Assembly: GCA_036491415.1 (NCBI GenBank) | Contig: DASXCC010000249.1 | Coordinates: 1 to 22,264, forward strand | Reading direction: 5' to 3' | Length of the DNA: 22,264 nt | DNA from: JAICKN01 sp036491415 | GTDB taxonomy: Bacteria > Acidobacteriota > Terriglobia > Terriglobales > Acidobacteriaceae | Part shown: one piece after another, positions 7,965 through 15,170 of the stretch | How positions within the stretch are numbered: the stretch's first letter is position 1 | Layout of the letters: each line of letters starts with the position of its first letter | The notes under the pieces: generated by a model | The model's input: only the letters and a program-made list of their open reading frames with translations | What the model was told of the DNA's origin: nothing | Databases searched by the model: none | Position numbers and translations under genes: made by a program

Positions 7965-8752
7965 TCACAATCCTTTGTAAGTTCCGCCGTCCACCAAAAC
8001 CGTTTGTCCCGTAATAAACGAAGCCCGCTGCGATGCTAGCCAGACAATGGTGTCAGCAACCTCTCGCGGCTCGGCAACTCGCTTCAACGGAGCATCCACC
8101 GCCCAAGCGTCGAATGTTTCATTCTCGCTTTTGTTCTGGGAAGCAGAACGCGTTTTGCCAATTCTTTTAACCGGTCTGTGGCGGTGTAGCCCGGCGCAAC
8201 ATTATTGACCAAAATGCCGTCTTTCCCAAATTCATTGGCTAGGCTTTTTACCAGGCCCACGACCGCCATTCGCGCGGCATTCGATAGCACTAAATCGTTG
8301 ACTGGCTGCTTGGTTGTGATGGAAGTGAGAGTGATGAAGCGCCCCCAGTGATTTTTCTGCATGTGCGGGATCACCTGCTGCGCCAGATACACTGCGCTCA
8401 AAAAATTCTGATCAAGAGCTTTCTGCCAATCTTCCTGCGTGGTCGCCAGGAATCCTTTGGCTGGAGGGCCGCCGGCATTCGCCACGCAAATTTCAATCTT
8501 GTCGAATTTTGTCGCAACCTCTGCAATAAAATTCCGTACCTGCCCGGCGTCGCGCACATCCAAAGCTTGCGTGAAAACTTCAACACCATATTTCTTGCGG
8601 ATATCCGCTGCGACGGCTTCAATCGATTGCGGCGTACGCGAGCAGATTGCCACTTTGCAGCCTTCCGCGGCAAACGACTCGGCTGTGGCGCGTCCGATAC
8701 CTTGGCTGGCGCCTGTAATGACGGCAACTCTACCTTTGAGTCCTAAATCCAT
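7965..8752 (-). pseudogene. SDR family oxidoreductase, BKR-like, interrupted by a one-base frameshift
   Basis: Read in two frames this is a complete 262-residue short-chain dehydrogenase. The first frame (8752 to about 8153) carries the cofactor motif TGASQGIG (13-20), NAGG (92-95), N116 and S144. The second frame resumes with TRSASQNK and continues through EPREVADTIVWLASQRASFI to VDGGTYKGL and a TGA at 7965. The break lies at an A-run (TTTT on the plus strand, 8153-8156), where one missing base explains everything. Without repair the product is 222 residues with a wrong C-terminus. The usual YxxxK is replaced by S157/R161, matching the divergent subgroup annotated as beta-ketoacyl-reductase-like SDRs. 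The frame could be a true pseudogene or a sequencing error. The cupin gene begins 6 nt after the restored stop. Confidence 0.85.
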
Positions 8753-8762
8753 GGGCCCAGCA

Positions 8763-8768
8763 ATTATA
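8763..8768 (-). promoter_or_regulatory. Perfect -10 box for a nearly leaderless SDR transcript
   Basis: On the minus strand TATAAT ends 10 nt before the SDR ATG (8752), so transcription would begin only about four bases upstream of the start codon. No Shine-Dalgarno sequence is visible (CTGGGCCC precedes the ATG) and no convincing -35 box is found. Leaderless or near-leaderless expression is an inference. Confidence 0.45.
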
Positions 8769-8868
8769 AAGCGTGAAACTTCTGAATCGCCCCTTGCTCT
8801 CTTTTTTCCAGAACGTTACGCTTAAGAGTGCGCTTGATGTTCCATCGGCAAGCGCACGAAAGTCTCTC

Positions 8869-10071
8869 ATGAAAAATCAAAAACATCGCCCAGAGACCCA
8901 AGCCGTCCATGCCGGAATTCCCCGGCAACACAAAAATGGCCCGGTCATGCCGCCCATCCACCAGACCGCCACGTTCGAAGCCAGCGACAACGAAGAACAG
9001 CTGCGCGTAACGCATACCGATATGTTTTATTCGCGCTACGGCAATCCCACGCTCACCGTCGTGGAAAATGCGATCTCGGAGTTGGAAGGAACAGAGGGCG
9101 CACTGGTTTTCGCCTCAGGGATGTCGGCGATTACTTCGTCGATTCTTTCGCTGGTCAGCGCAGGCGATCACATTGTGGCGCAACGCGACATTTATGGCGG
9201 AACAATTAAATTTCTGACGAAATGGCTCTCGCGTTTTGGAGTGGAAACTACTTTTGTTGATTCTACGAATTATAGCCAGCACGAAAAAGCGATCCAACCC
9301 AACACAAAGATTTTGTATCTGGAGTCGCCGACCAATCCCACGCTGCGGGTGATTGATCTAAAGAAAACGGCCGCGATCGCACAAAAGCATTACTTGATCT
9401 CGATGATTGACAGTACATTTGCTACACCCATTAATCAGCGACCGGCAGATTACGGAATCGATCTGGTTCTGCACTCCGGCACCAAATATTATTCAGGCCA
9501 TTCGGATTTACTTTGCGGAATTATTGCAGGGCGAAAAACTCTTATCGAAAAGATTTGGGAGACGCGTACTATTTCCGGTCCAATTATGGACCCGCACGCT
9601 GCCTGGTTATTGCTGCGCGGCATCAAGACGCTGGTTCTGCGCGTACAGCGCCAGAATGAAACCGCGTTGCGAGTGGCGCAATTTTTGTCAGACCATCCGA
9701 ATGTGAAGCAAGTGCACTATCCTTTCCTCGAAGGCCATCCCCAGCGCGCTTTGGCTATGGAACAATTGCATGGCGGAGGCGGTGTGCTCAGCTTCGAAGT
9801 CAACGGAACAAGCAAAGACGCCTGCCATGTGTCGGAGGCTTTACAGCTATTTACGCTGGCACCAAGTCTTGGCGGAGTCGAATCTCTGGTTTCCATTCCA
9901 GTTCTTACTTCCCACGCCATGATTTCGCCTGAACATCGGCAAAAGATGGGCGTCACGGATCAGTTAATTCGTATCGCCGTGGGAATCGAAAACTCCGACG
10001 ATCTCATCGCCGATCTCAAACAAGCTTTGGAAGTGATGAAACCTGCTGCAGCGCACGTGCAGGTAGGATAG
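8869..10071 (+). CDS. Trans-sulfuration family PLP enzyme (cystathionine gamma-synthase/lyase-like)
   Basis: A 400-residue fold-type I PLP enzyme of the Cys/Met metabolism family. Seen in order are TKAIHAG-like TQAVHAG (10-16), YSRYGNPT (54-61), ASGMSA (82-87), the cofactor-stacking YGGT (109-112), D181, and the PLP lysine K206 in HSGTKYYSGHSD. G111 stands where methionine gamma-lyases have their active-site cysteine, which argues against that activity. Synthase (acyl- or phosphohomoserine plus cysteine) and lyase (cystathionine to cysteine) cannot be separated by eye. I chose the ATG at 8869 because MKNQKHRPETQAVHAG is the normal family start; the frame also opens at a GTG at 8773, which would add an atypical leader. 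It is divergent from the SDR gene, with 116 nt between, and is followed after 5 nt by the Gfo/Idh gene. Confidence 0.88.
   Translation: MKNQKHRPETQAVHAGIPRQHKNGPVMPPIHQTATFEASDNEEQLRVTHTDMFYSRYGNPTLTVVENAISELEGTEGALVFASGMSAITSSILSLVSAGDHIVAQRDIYGGTIKFLTKWLSRFGVETTFVDSTNYSQHEKAIQPNTKILYLESPTNPTLRVIDLKKTAAIAQKHYLISMIDSTFATPINQRPADYGIDLVLHSGTKYYSGHSDLLCGIIAGRKTLIEKIWETRTISGPIMDPHAAWLLLRGIKTLVLRVQRQNETALRVAQFLSDHPNVKQVHYPFLEGHPQRALAMEQLHGGGGVLSFEVNGTSKDACHVSEALQLFTLAPSLGGVESLVSIPVLTSHAMISPEHRQKMGVTDQLIRIAVGIENSDDLIADLKQALEVMKPAAAHVQVG
10061..10068 (+). promoter_or_regulatory. Ribosome-binding site supporting a TTG start
   Basis: AGGTAGGA lies in the last codons of the upstream trans-sulfuration gene, 8 nt before the TTG at 10077. 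It is the feature that decides the start of the Gfo/Idh gene. Confidence 0.7.
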
Positions 10072-10076
10072 ACCTC

Positions 10077-11219
10077 TTGAACAATCTAAAGGCCGCAGTC
10101 ATTGGAGTCGGTTTCGTCGGACGCGCTCATCTGGAATCTCTGCGTCGCCGGGGCATTGCGGTGCAAGGCATTCTTAGCAGCTCGCTGGAACGGACGCAGG
10201 AAGCCTGTTCTAGTCTCAACGTCCAGCGGGCGTACAAATCTCTCGACGATTTAATGCAAGACAAAACTGTAGACGTCGTCCACATCTGCACTCCTAACAA
10301 TGTTCACTTCGCGCAGGCGAAAGCCGCCATGGAAGCGGGCAAGCATGTTGTCTGCGAGAAGCCGTTGTCCATGGACACGCGGGAAAGCGCCGAACTGATT
10401 CAAATCGCCCAGAAAAATCAGCGTGTAGGCGCCGTAGCTTATAACCTGCGCTACTATCCGCTCTGCCAAGAAGCGCATGCGCTGGTGCAAAGCGGAAAGA
10501 TCGGTGAGCCCCGGCTCGTCCATGGCAGTTTCTTGCAAGATTGGCTGCTCTTCCCGACAGATTGGAACTGGCGTCTTGAGCCGCAATTCAGCGGCCCGCT
10601 GCGCGTAGTTGCCGATATCGGCACGCACTGGCTTGATCTGATTACCTGGATCACAAACCGCAAAGTGACGGAACTCTGCGCCGACCTGGGCACTGTGATT
10701 CCAGTTCGACGAAAACCCCGAGGCCGCGTGGAAACTTTCCAGAAAAGTTCCAGCGGAGCTTATGACGAAATCAAAATCGACACCGACGACTACGCTTCGA
10801 TTCTTTTGCATCTTGAAAAATCAGTTCATGGCGTGGTGACTGTTTCCCAGGTAAGCGCGGGGCGCAAAGCGCGATTATGGTTTGAAATCGACGGGAGTGA
10901 AGCGTCGCTTTCATGGAACTCCGAATCTCCGAACACTTTGTGGATCGGCAGACGCGGTGAGCCGAACCAGGAAGTCCCTAAGGATCCCTCGCAGATGTCG
11001 CCCTCCACTCGAGGCTACGCGGAATATCCCGCAGGGCATGCGGAAGGCTATCCCGATACGTTCGGCCAATTATTCAAAGATGTTTACAGCTACATCGCAC
11101 AGGGAGATTTCAGCGCGTCGCGATCATTCCCGACATTTGAGACTGGACATGAAGAGATGCTTCTATGTGAAGCCATTGCACGGAGCTCAAAAGAACGCCG
11201 CTGGATTGCCATGAAATAG
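10077..11219 (+). CDS. Gfo/Idh/MocA family oxidoreductase
   Basis: A 380-residue NAD(P)-dependent sugar or cyclitol oxidoreductase. The Rossmann motif GVGFVG is at residues 10-15, and CEKPLSMD at 93-100 carries the family lysine K95. The second catalytic segment is ADIGTHWLD, with D180 and H184, where the H replaces the usual position of the EKP-motif partner histidine. The region 150-240 matches the sugar-binding alpha/beta domain. The substrate cannot be told. The start is TTG at 10077: AGGTAGGA at 10061-10068, within the end of the upstream gene, is an excellent ribosome site 8 nt before it, and no ATG or GTG fits better. Together with the 5-nt gap this indicates co-translation with the trans-sulfuration gene, although the two activities do not obviously share a pathway. 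The stop lies 25 nt from the convergent aqpZ stop. Confidence 0.88.
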   Translation: MNNLKAAVIGVGFVGRAHLESLRRRGIAVQGILSSSLERTQEACSSLNVQRAYKSLDDLMQDKTVDVVHICTPNNVHFAQAKAAMEAGKHVVCEKPLSMDTRESAELIQIAQKNQRVGAVAYNLRYYPLCQEAHALVQSGKIGEPRLVHGSFLQDWLLFPTDWNWRLEPQFSGPLRVVADIGTHWLDLITWITNRKVTELCADLGTVIPVRRKPRGRVETFQKSSSGAYDEIKIDTDDYASILLHLEKSVHGVVTVSQVSAGRKARLWFEIDGSEASLSWNSESPNTLWIGRRGEPNQEVPKDPSQMSPSTRGYAEYPAGHAEGYPDTFGQLFKDVYSYIAQGDFSASRSFPTFETGHEEMLLCEAIARSSKERRWIAMK

Positions 11220-11244
11220 CGATCCAGCGCCGCGTGCTTACCTG

Positions 11245-11946
11245 CTATTTCTTTTCTCCTTCGAAGATCGTCGCATACAAAACTCCGCCAACAATACCGC
11301 CGATGATGGGCGCGACCCAGAACATCCAGAGTTGTGCAACAGCCCATCCGCCGACGAACACCGCCGGACCTGTGCTGCGCGCGGGGTTCACGGAAAGATT
11401 TGTGATGGGGATTCCGATCAGGTGAATCAACGTCAAACCCAACCCAATTGCGATCGGAGCAAAACCTGACGGCGCGCGGCGGTCTGTTGCTCCCATAATG
11501 ATCACCAGAAAAAATAACGTCAGTACAAATTCCGCGACAAAACACGCCAGCAGAGAATAGCCGCCGGGCGAATGCGCCGCGTATCCATTGGAAGCGAAAC
11601 CATTGCTCAAACTAAATCCCGCTTTTCCGCTCGCGATGACATATAAAACCGATGCGGCGGCGATGCCTCCGACAACCTGCGAGGCCACGTATGCAGGGAG
11701 TTCGGCAAACGGAAACCGCTTCCCTGCGGCCAGACCAAACGAAACCGCTGGATTCAAATGACAACCGGAAATATGTCCGATTGCGTATGCCATGGTCAAA
11801 ACAGTAAGTCCGAATGCCAGCGCTACGCCGTAGAACCCAATTCCTAATTGCGGGAAAGCCGCTGCAAACACTGCACTACCGCATCCACCAAACACCAACC
11901 AGAATGTGCCAAAAAATTCCGCCAGGGCCCTTTTCGATAGACTCAT
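11245..11946 (-). CDS. aqpZ: Aquaporin Z
   Basis: A 233-residue water channel of the MIP family, very close to E. coli AqpZ through most of its length (FGTFWLVFGGCGSAV, LGIGFYGVALAFGLTVLTMA, ASNGYAAHSPGGYS, GFAPIAIGLGLTLIHLI). Both NPA boxes are present (N65-A67 and N187-A189). The selectivity-filter positions are F45, H175 and R190, as in a water-selective channel; the fourth, Thr183 in E. coli, is L184 here. Six membrane helices and two half-helices are expected in the inner membrane, as a tetramer. The start is firm: GGGGAGG stands just before the ATG at 11946. It is divergent from asmA, with about 190 nt between. Confidence 0.95.
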   Translation of the reverse strand: MSLSKRALAEFFGTFWLVFGGCGSAVFAAAFPQLGIGFYGVALAFGLTVLTMAYAIGHISGCHLNPAVSFGLAAGKRFPFAELPAYVASQVVGGIAAASVLYVIASGKAGFSLSNGFASNGYAAHSPGGYSLLACFVAEFVLTLFFLVIIMGATDRRAPSGFAPIAIGLGLTLIHLIGIPITNLSVNPARSTGPAVFVGGWAVAQLWMFWVAPIIGGIVGGVLYATIFEGEKK

Positions 11947-12136
11947 ACTTCCTCCCCATCATTTTTCAAATGAAGCTGTCTGTTTATGTGATTTTTTGCG
12001 TTATTAAAGACGGCGGCAATTCTACGCTGGATTGGTTTTTGAGGCCATAAGCTTTACTGTCTCTGTTAGACTGGCCACCTACAGATCACCTGTCCGTCTG
12101 AAAAGTCATCCAATATATTCTGGAGGAGGCTGGCCT

Positions 12137-13756
12137 ATGAAAGCTCTCAAGATTCTCGGCATTGTCGTTGTACTTCTGATTGTCGCGCTCATCGCGCTTC
12201 CCTTCCTCATCAATGTCAATACATTTCGCCCAACGATTGAGGCGGAACTCACTACTGCGCTTGGCCGCCAGGTAAAAATTGGCAATCTGAAGCTGTCGAT
12301 TTTGAGCGGCAACCTTTCCGCCGACGATCTTTCCATCGCCGATGATCCGGCCTTCAGTAAAAATGCTTTCATTCAAGCCAAAGGATTGAATGTTGGCGTG
12401 GAAGTCGAGCCTTTGATTTTTTCCAAGACGCTCCATGTGACCGAACTGACTTTACAAGAGCCCCAGGTTACGCTCTTGCGTTCGACTTCCGGCAAATGGA
12501 ATTTCTCAAGCCTGGGATCAAATAAACCCAACGCCGCGAAAGCTTCGAACAGTTCCGATTCATTCACGCAGAATTTAGCTGTGGGCAAGCTAAACATTAA
12601 AGACGGACAGGTTTCCATCGGAGATGCCTCTGCGCCGGGTAAAACGCACGTCTACCAGCAAGTAAACGTGACCGTGCAGAATTTTTCGTTCACGTCGCAA
12701 TTCCCATTTTCGCTTGCAACTTCGCTTCCCGGCGGAGGCAGTTTGAACCTTGAAGGCACAGCCGGACCGGTAAATTCTGACGATGCCGCCTCGACTCCGC
12801 TGCAAGCGCGATTGAAGATTAAAGATTTGGATTTAGGCAAATCCGGCTTGATCGATCCCGCATCCGGAATCGCCGGCATCGCCGACTTCGACGGGAATCT
12901 TATTTACGATGGAAAAATGGCCCACAGCACTGGCACCGCCAACATGACAAAGCTGAAGCTCGTGCCGAAAGGAACTCCCGCGAACCAATCCGTTTCCTTG
13001 AAATATGCCGCTGACTACGATCAGCAAAAACAAAGCGGTATGTTGAAGCAAGGCGATGTGAACATCGGCAAAGCTCTGGCCCAGCTTACGGGATCCTTCG
13101 AATCAAAGGCCACAAGCACCGTGCTAGACATGAAACTGAATGCGCAGAACATGCCGGTAAATGATCTCGAAGCTATGCTGCCCGCAATGGGCGTTATTCT
13201 ACCCACAGGGTCTCAATTACAAGGCGGAACGCTTTCGGCAACATTGGGAATCACCGGACCGCTTCCGAACATCGTCGTGACCGGACCCATCAAGCTGGCA
13301 GATACGAAACTCGCAGGATTCAATCTTGGATCGAAAATGTCTGCAATCTCAGCGCTGAGCGGCATGAAGTCGGGTTCAGATACTTCCATACAAAACTTCA
13401 GCGCTGACCTGCACTACGCTCCCAGCGGTATCCAGACGCAGAACATTAACCTTACAGCTCCGTCGTTAGGGGTTGTCACAGGATCAGGAACCATCAGCCC
13501 CGACAATGTACTCGACTATAAAATGGCCGCAAACGTGAGCGGCACGGCAGTCACCGGCCTCGCGCAGATGGCCAATCTCAACACCAAGGGCGGCACAATT
13601 CCCTTCTTCGTGAAAGGCACAACATCGGATCCAAAGTTTGTACCGGATGTAAAAGGCATGGCCACCGGAGCGCTCAGTGGATTGACCAAACAGACCGGAA
13701 CCGACTCCGTTGTGAATACAATTGGTGGATTTTTCAAAAAGAAGAAAACACAATAG
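12137..13756 (+). CDS. AsmA family protein
   Basis: A 539-residue envelope protein with one N-terminal membrane anchor (residues 4-27, LKILGIVVVLLIVALIALPF) followed by the AsmA signature FRPTIEAELTTALGRQVKIGNLKL. The long periplasmic part is built of repeated short beta-strands. It closes with the family C-terminus, including IPFFVKGTTSDPKFVPDVKGMA and a basic tail ending KKKKTQ. AsmA-like proteins bridge the periplasm and are implicated in lipid transport to the outer membrane and its maintenance; that role is taken from the family. The start is the ATG at 12137, preceded by GGAGGAGG at 12122-12129. The frame is open upstream to 12032, but that extension is non-coding in character. A GCGA-loop hairpin follows the stop by 30 nt. 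Confidence 0.88.
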   Translation: MKALKILGIVVVLLIVALIALPFLINVNTFRPTIEAELTTALGRQVKIGNLKLSILSGNLSADDLSIADDPAFSKNAFIQAKGLNVGVEVEPLIFSKTLHVTELTLQEPQVTLLRSTSGKWNFSSLGSNKPNAAKASNSSDSFTQNLAVGKLNIKDGQVSIGDASAPGKTHVYQQVNVTVQNFSFTSQFPFSLATSLPGGGSLNLEGTAGPVNSDDAASTPLQARLKIKDLDLGKSGLIDPASGIAGIADFDGNLIYDGKMAHSTGTANMTKLKLVPKGTPANQSVSLKYAADYDQQKQSGMLKQGDVNIGKALAQLTGSFESKATSTVLDMKLNAQNMPVNDLEAMLPAMGVILPTGSQLQGGTLSATLGITGPLPNIVVTGPIKLADTKLAGFNLGSKMSAISALSGMKSGSDTSIQNFSADLHYAPSGIQTQNINLTAPSLGVVTGSGTISPDNVLDYKMAANVSGTAVTGLAQMANLNTKGGTIPFFVKGTTSDPKFVPDVKGMATGALSGLTKQTGTDSVVNTIGGFFKKKKTQ

Positions 13757-13786
13757 GCGGGGATTTTTTACCGCTGCAAACAGATT

Positions 13787-13810
13787 GAGGTGGCAAGCGA
13801 TTGCCACCTC
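13787..13810. terminator. Perfect hairpin between convergent asmA and ferredoxin genes
   Basis: Positions 13787-13796 (GAGGTGGCAA) pair exactly with 13801-13810 around a GCGA loop, a GNRA tetraloop when read on the plus strand. It lies in the 92-nt gap between two converging genes. Neither side has a clean T-run, so it may be a Rho-type 3' end or an mRNA-stabilising hairpin rather than an intrinsic terminator. Confidence 0.55.
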
Positions 13811-13848
13811 ATGAATCCAATTACAGATTTCACCAACCAGCAGGAAAA

Positions 13849-14109
13849 CTATCGGCCAAAATGCTTGGCGTTCTTTTCCGTGTAGTCCTTCCACTTCTCC
13901 GGCAGATCATCCAGCGCAAAAATGGCGGAAACCGGGCACACCGGCACGCAAGCGCCACAATCAATACACTCCACCGGATCAATATAGAGCATATTGTTAC
14001 CGTCGAAGTCCCCTTCATCTTTCTTTGGATGAATGCAATCTACGGGGCATGCATCGACGCAGGCTGTGTCCTTTGTGTCTATGCAGGGTTCTGCAATTAC
14101 ATATGCCAT
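13849..14109 (-). CDS. 7Fe ferredoxin (3Fe-4S plus 4Fe-4S)
   Basis: An 86-residue electron carrier. The cysteine pattern is C9, C17, C21, C25 and C48, C51, C54, C58. By analogy with Azotobacter ferredoxin I, C9/C17/C58 should hold a 3Fe-4S cluster, C21/C48/C51/C54 a 4Fe-4S cluster, and C25 is the free cysteine next to it. The sequence MAYVIAEPCIDTKDTACVDA and the DCIHP segment are typical of bacterial di-cluster ferredoxins. The partner enzyme is not apparent in the window. AGGAG stands just before the ATG, and a promoter match is found 29 to 57 nt upstream. It is probably a monocistronic gene with its own promoter, 125 nt after the DUF1684 gene. Confidence 0.93.
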   Translation of the reverse strand: MAYVIAEPCIDTKDTACVDACPVDCIHPKKDEGDFDGNNMLYIDPVECIDCGACVPVCPVSAIFALDDLPEKWKDYTEKNAKHFGR

Positions 14110-14137
14110 GAGTTTCTATTCTCCTGTAAGTCACGCT

Positions 14138-14166
14138 GTTCTATGGAAAACTCGCCATTCTATCAA
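14138..14166 (-). promoter_or_regulatory. Sigma70-type promoter upstream of the ferredoxin gene
   Basis: On the minus strand TTGATA (14166-14161) stands 17 nt before TAGAAC (14143-14138). That matches the consensus at 5 of 6 and 4 of 6 positions with ideal spacing. Transcription would begin near 14131, giving a leader of about 22 nt that contains the AGGAG ribosome site. Confidence 0.5.
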
Positions 14167-14234
14167 GAATGTCTTGTCGGGTACAGAAAGATGCATCAAG
14201 TGGTAGCTTTCGCACTGATCTACCGTCGTTCGTT

Positions 14235-15170
14235 CTATTCATTGTGGTGCGAAAACGGACTTTTGCGATCGTACTTCTCTCCCGCAGGAATCTCCACTTG
14301 CAGACGATTCTCAGCTGGCGCCAATGGGCACGTTGCATATGGCGTCACGGAGCAAGGCGGACTGTATGCGTAATTAAAATCAAGAACGACTTTGCCGTCT
14401 TTCACAGGATCAGTGTCCAAAAAACGGCCGCCAGGATATGTTTCTGTCTTCTTGGTAAGGTCATTGAATACGAATGACAGGCCTTTGGATGGATCATCTC
14501 CTGCATCCGTAAGCCGGTATTCCTGGCCATGCAGGGTAAATACGACAATGCCGGAAATGGGGACAGGCGTGACGTCGCCCAAGACATTCGGGATATTCAC
14601 CATCTGCTTGCCGGTAGCCGGAATCCATGTCGCACTGACGCGATACTCCATATTGATCGGATAGAAGATCGGGCCAGGGTAAGTTTTGGCCTTTATGTTG
14701 TTGAGGTCTTTTACGCGAATGCCCACCCGCTGGCCGCGCTTGATCACATGCATCATCAAGCTGCCAATTTCAATATTCGTCGCATGTCCAGTATCGTCGG
14801 ATTGCAAAGCAGCGGTCGCGGCAACTTTCCCATCGATCTTCGCTTGCACTCCGGAAGCGGCGTCGATGGTTACGTTTCCGTTATGCAAATTAAAAGCACC
14901 GGCGCGCGCAGTGATTGTTCCCGCAGGTAAAACAATGGCATTGGCCGCATCAGAGCCAAAGCTATTTGCGCCCTCTTTTAACCAGAACAATCCAACCAGC
15001 GGGATCCAGTTCTGTTTGCGACTGGCGATCAGCTCCAACTTAAATTTTTCGAATTCCTTTTGATAATCGCCGCTGACCGCTTCATTACTGTACATAAATG
15101 CCGGCATAAGCAGCGCAATGAACCCGAGCGCAAGCGCAAAATAAACGCGGCTTCCATAAGTTGATCTCAT
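14235..15170 (-). CDS. DUF1684 domain-containing exported protein
   Basis: A 311-residue protein with an N-terminal hydrophobic segment (VYFALALGFIALLMPAFMYS, residues 9-28) that is a signal peptide or anchor; no lipobox cysteine is seen. The body matches DUF1684: WIPLVGLFWLKEGANSFGSD near residue 56, and the hallmark C-terminus DGKVVLDFNYAYSPPCSVTP followed by YATCPLAPAENRLQVEIPAGEK. The reaction is unknown for this widespread family, which is common in Acidobacteriota and Bacteroidota. The two conserved cysteines in the last quarter could form a disulfide. Its ATG overlaps the suhB TGA by four bases (ATGA, 15167-15170), so the two genes should be translationally coupled. Confidence 0.87.
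   Translation of the reverse strand: MRSTYGSRVYFALALGFIALLMPAFMYSNEAVSGDYQKEFEKFKLELIASRKQNWIPLVGLFWLKEGANSFGSDAANAIVLPAGTITARAGAFNLHNGNVTIDAASGVQAKIDGKVAATAALQSDDTGHATNIEIGSLMMHVIKRGQRVGIRVKDLNNIKAKTYPGPIFYPINMEYRVSATWIPATGKQMVNIPNVLGDVTPVPISGIVVFTLHGQEYRLTDAGDDPSKGLSFVFNDLTKKTETYPGGRFLDTDPVKDGKVVLDFNYAYSPPCSVTPYATCPLAPAENRLQVEIPAGEKYDRKSPFSHHNE

Noticed and set aside
8773..8868. Upstream GTG start for the trans-sulfuration enzyme
   Set aside because: It would add 32 residues not seen at the usual N-terminus of the family; the ATG at 8869 gives the normal start.
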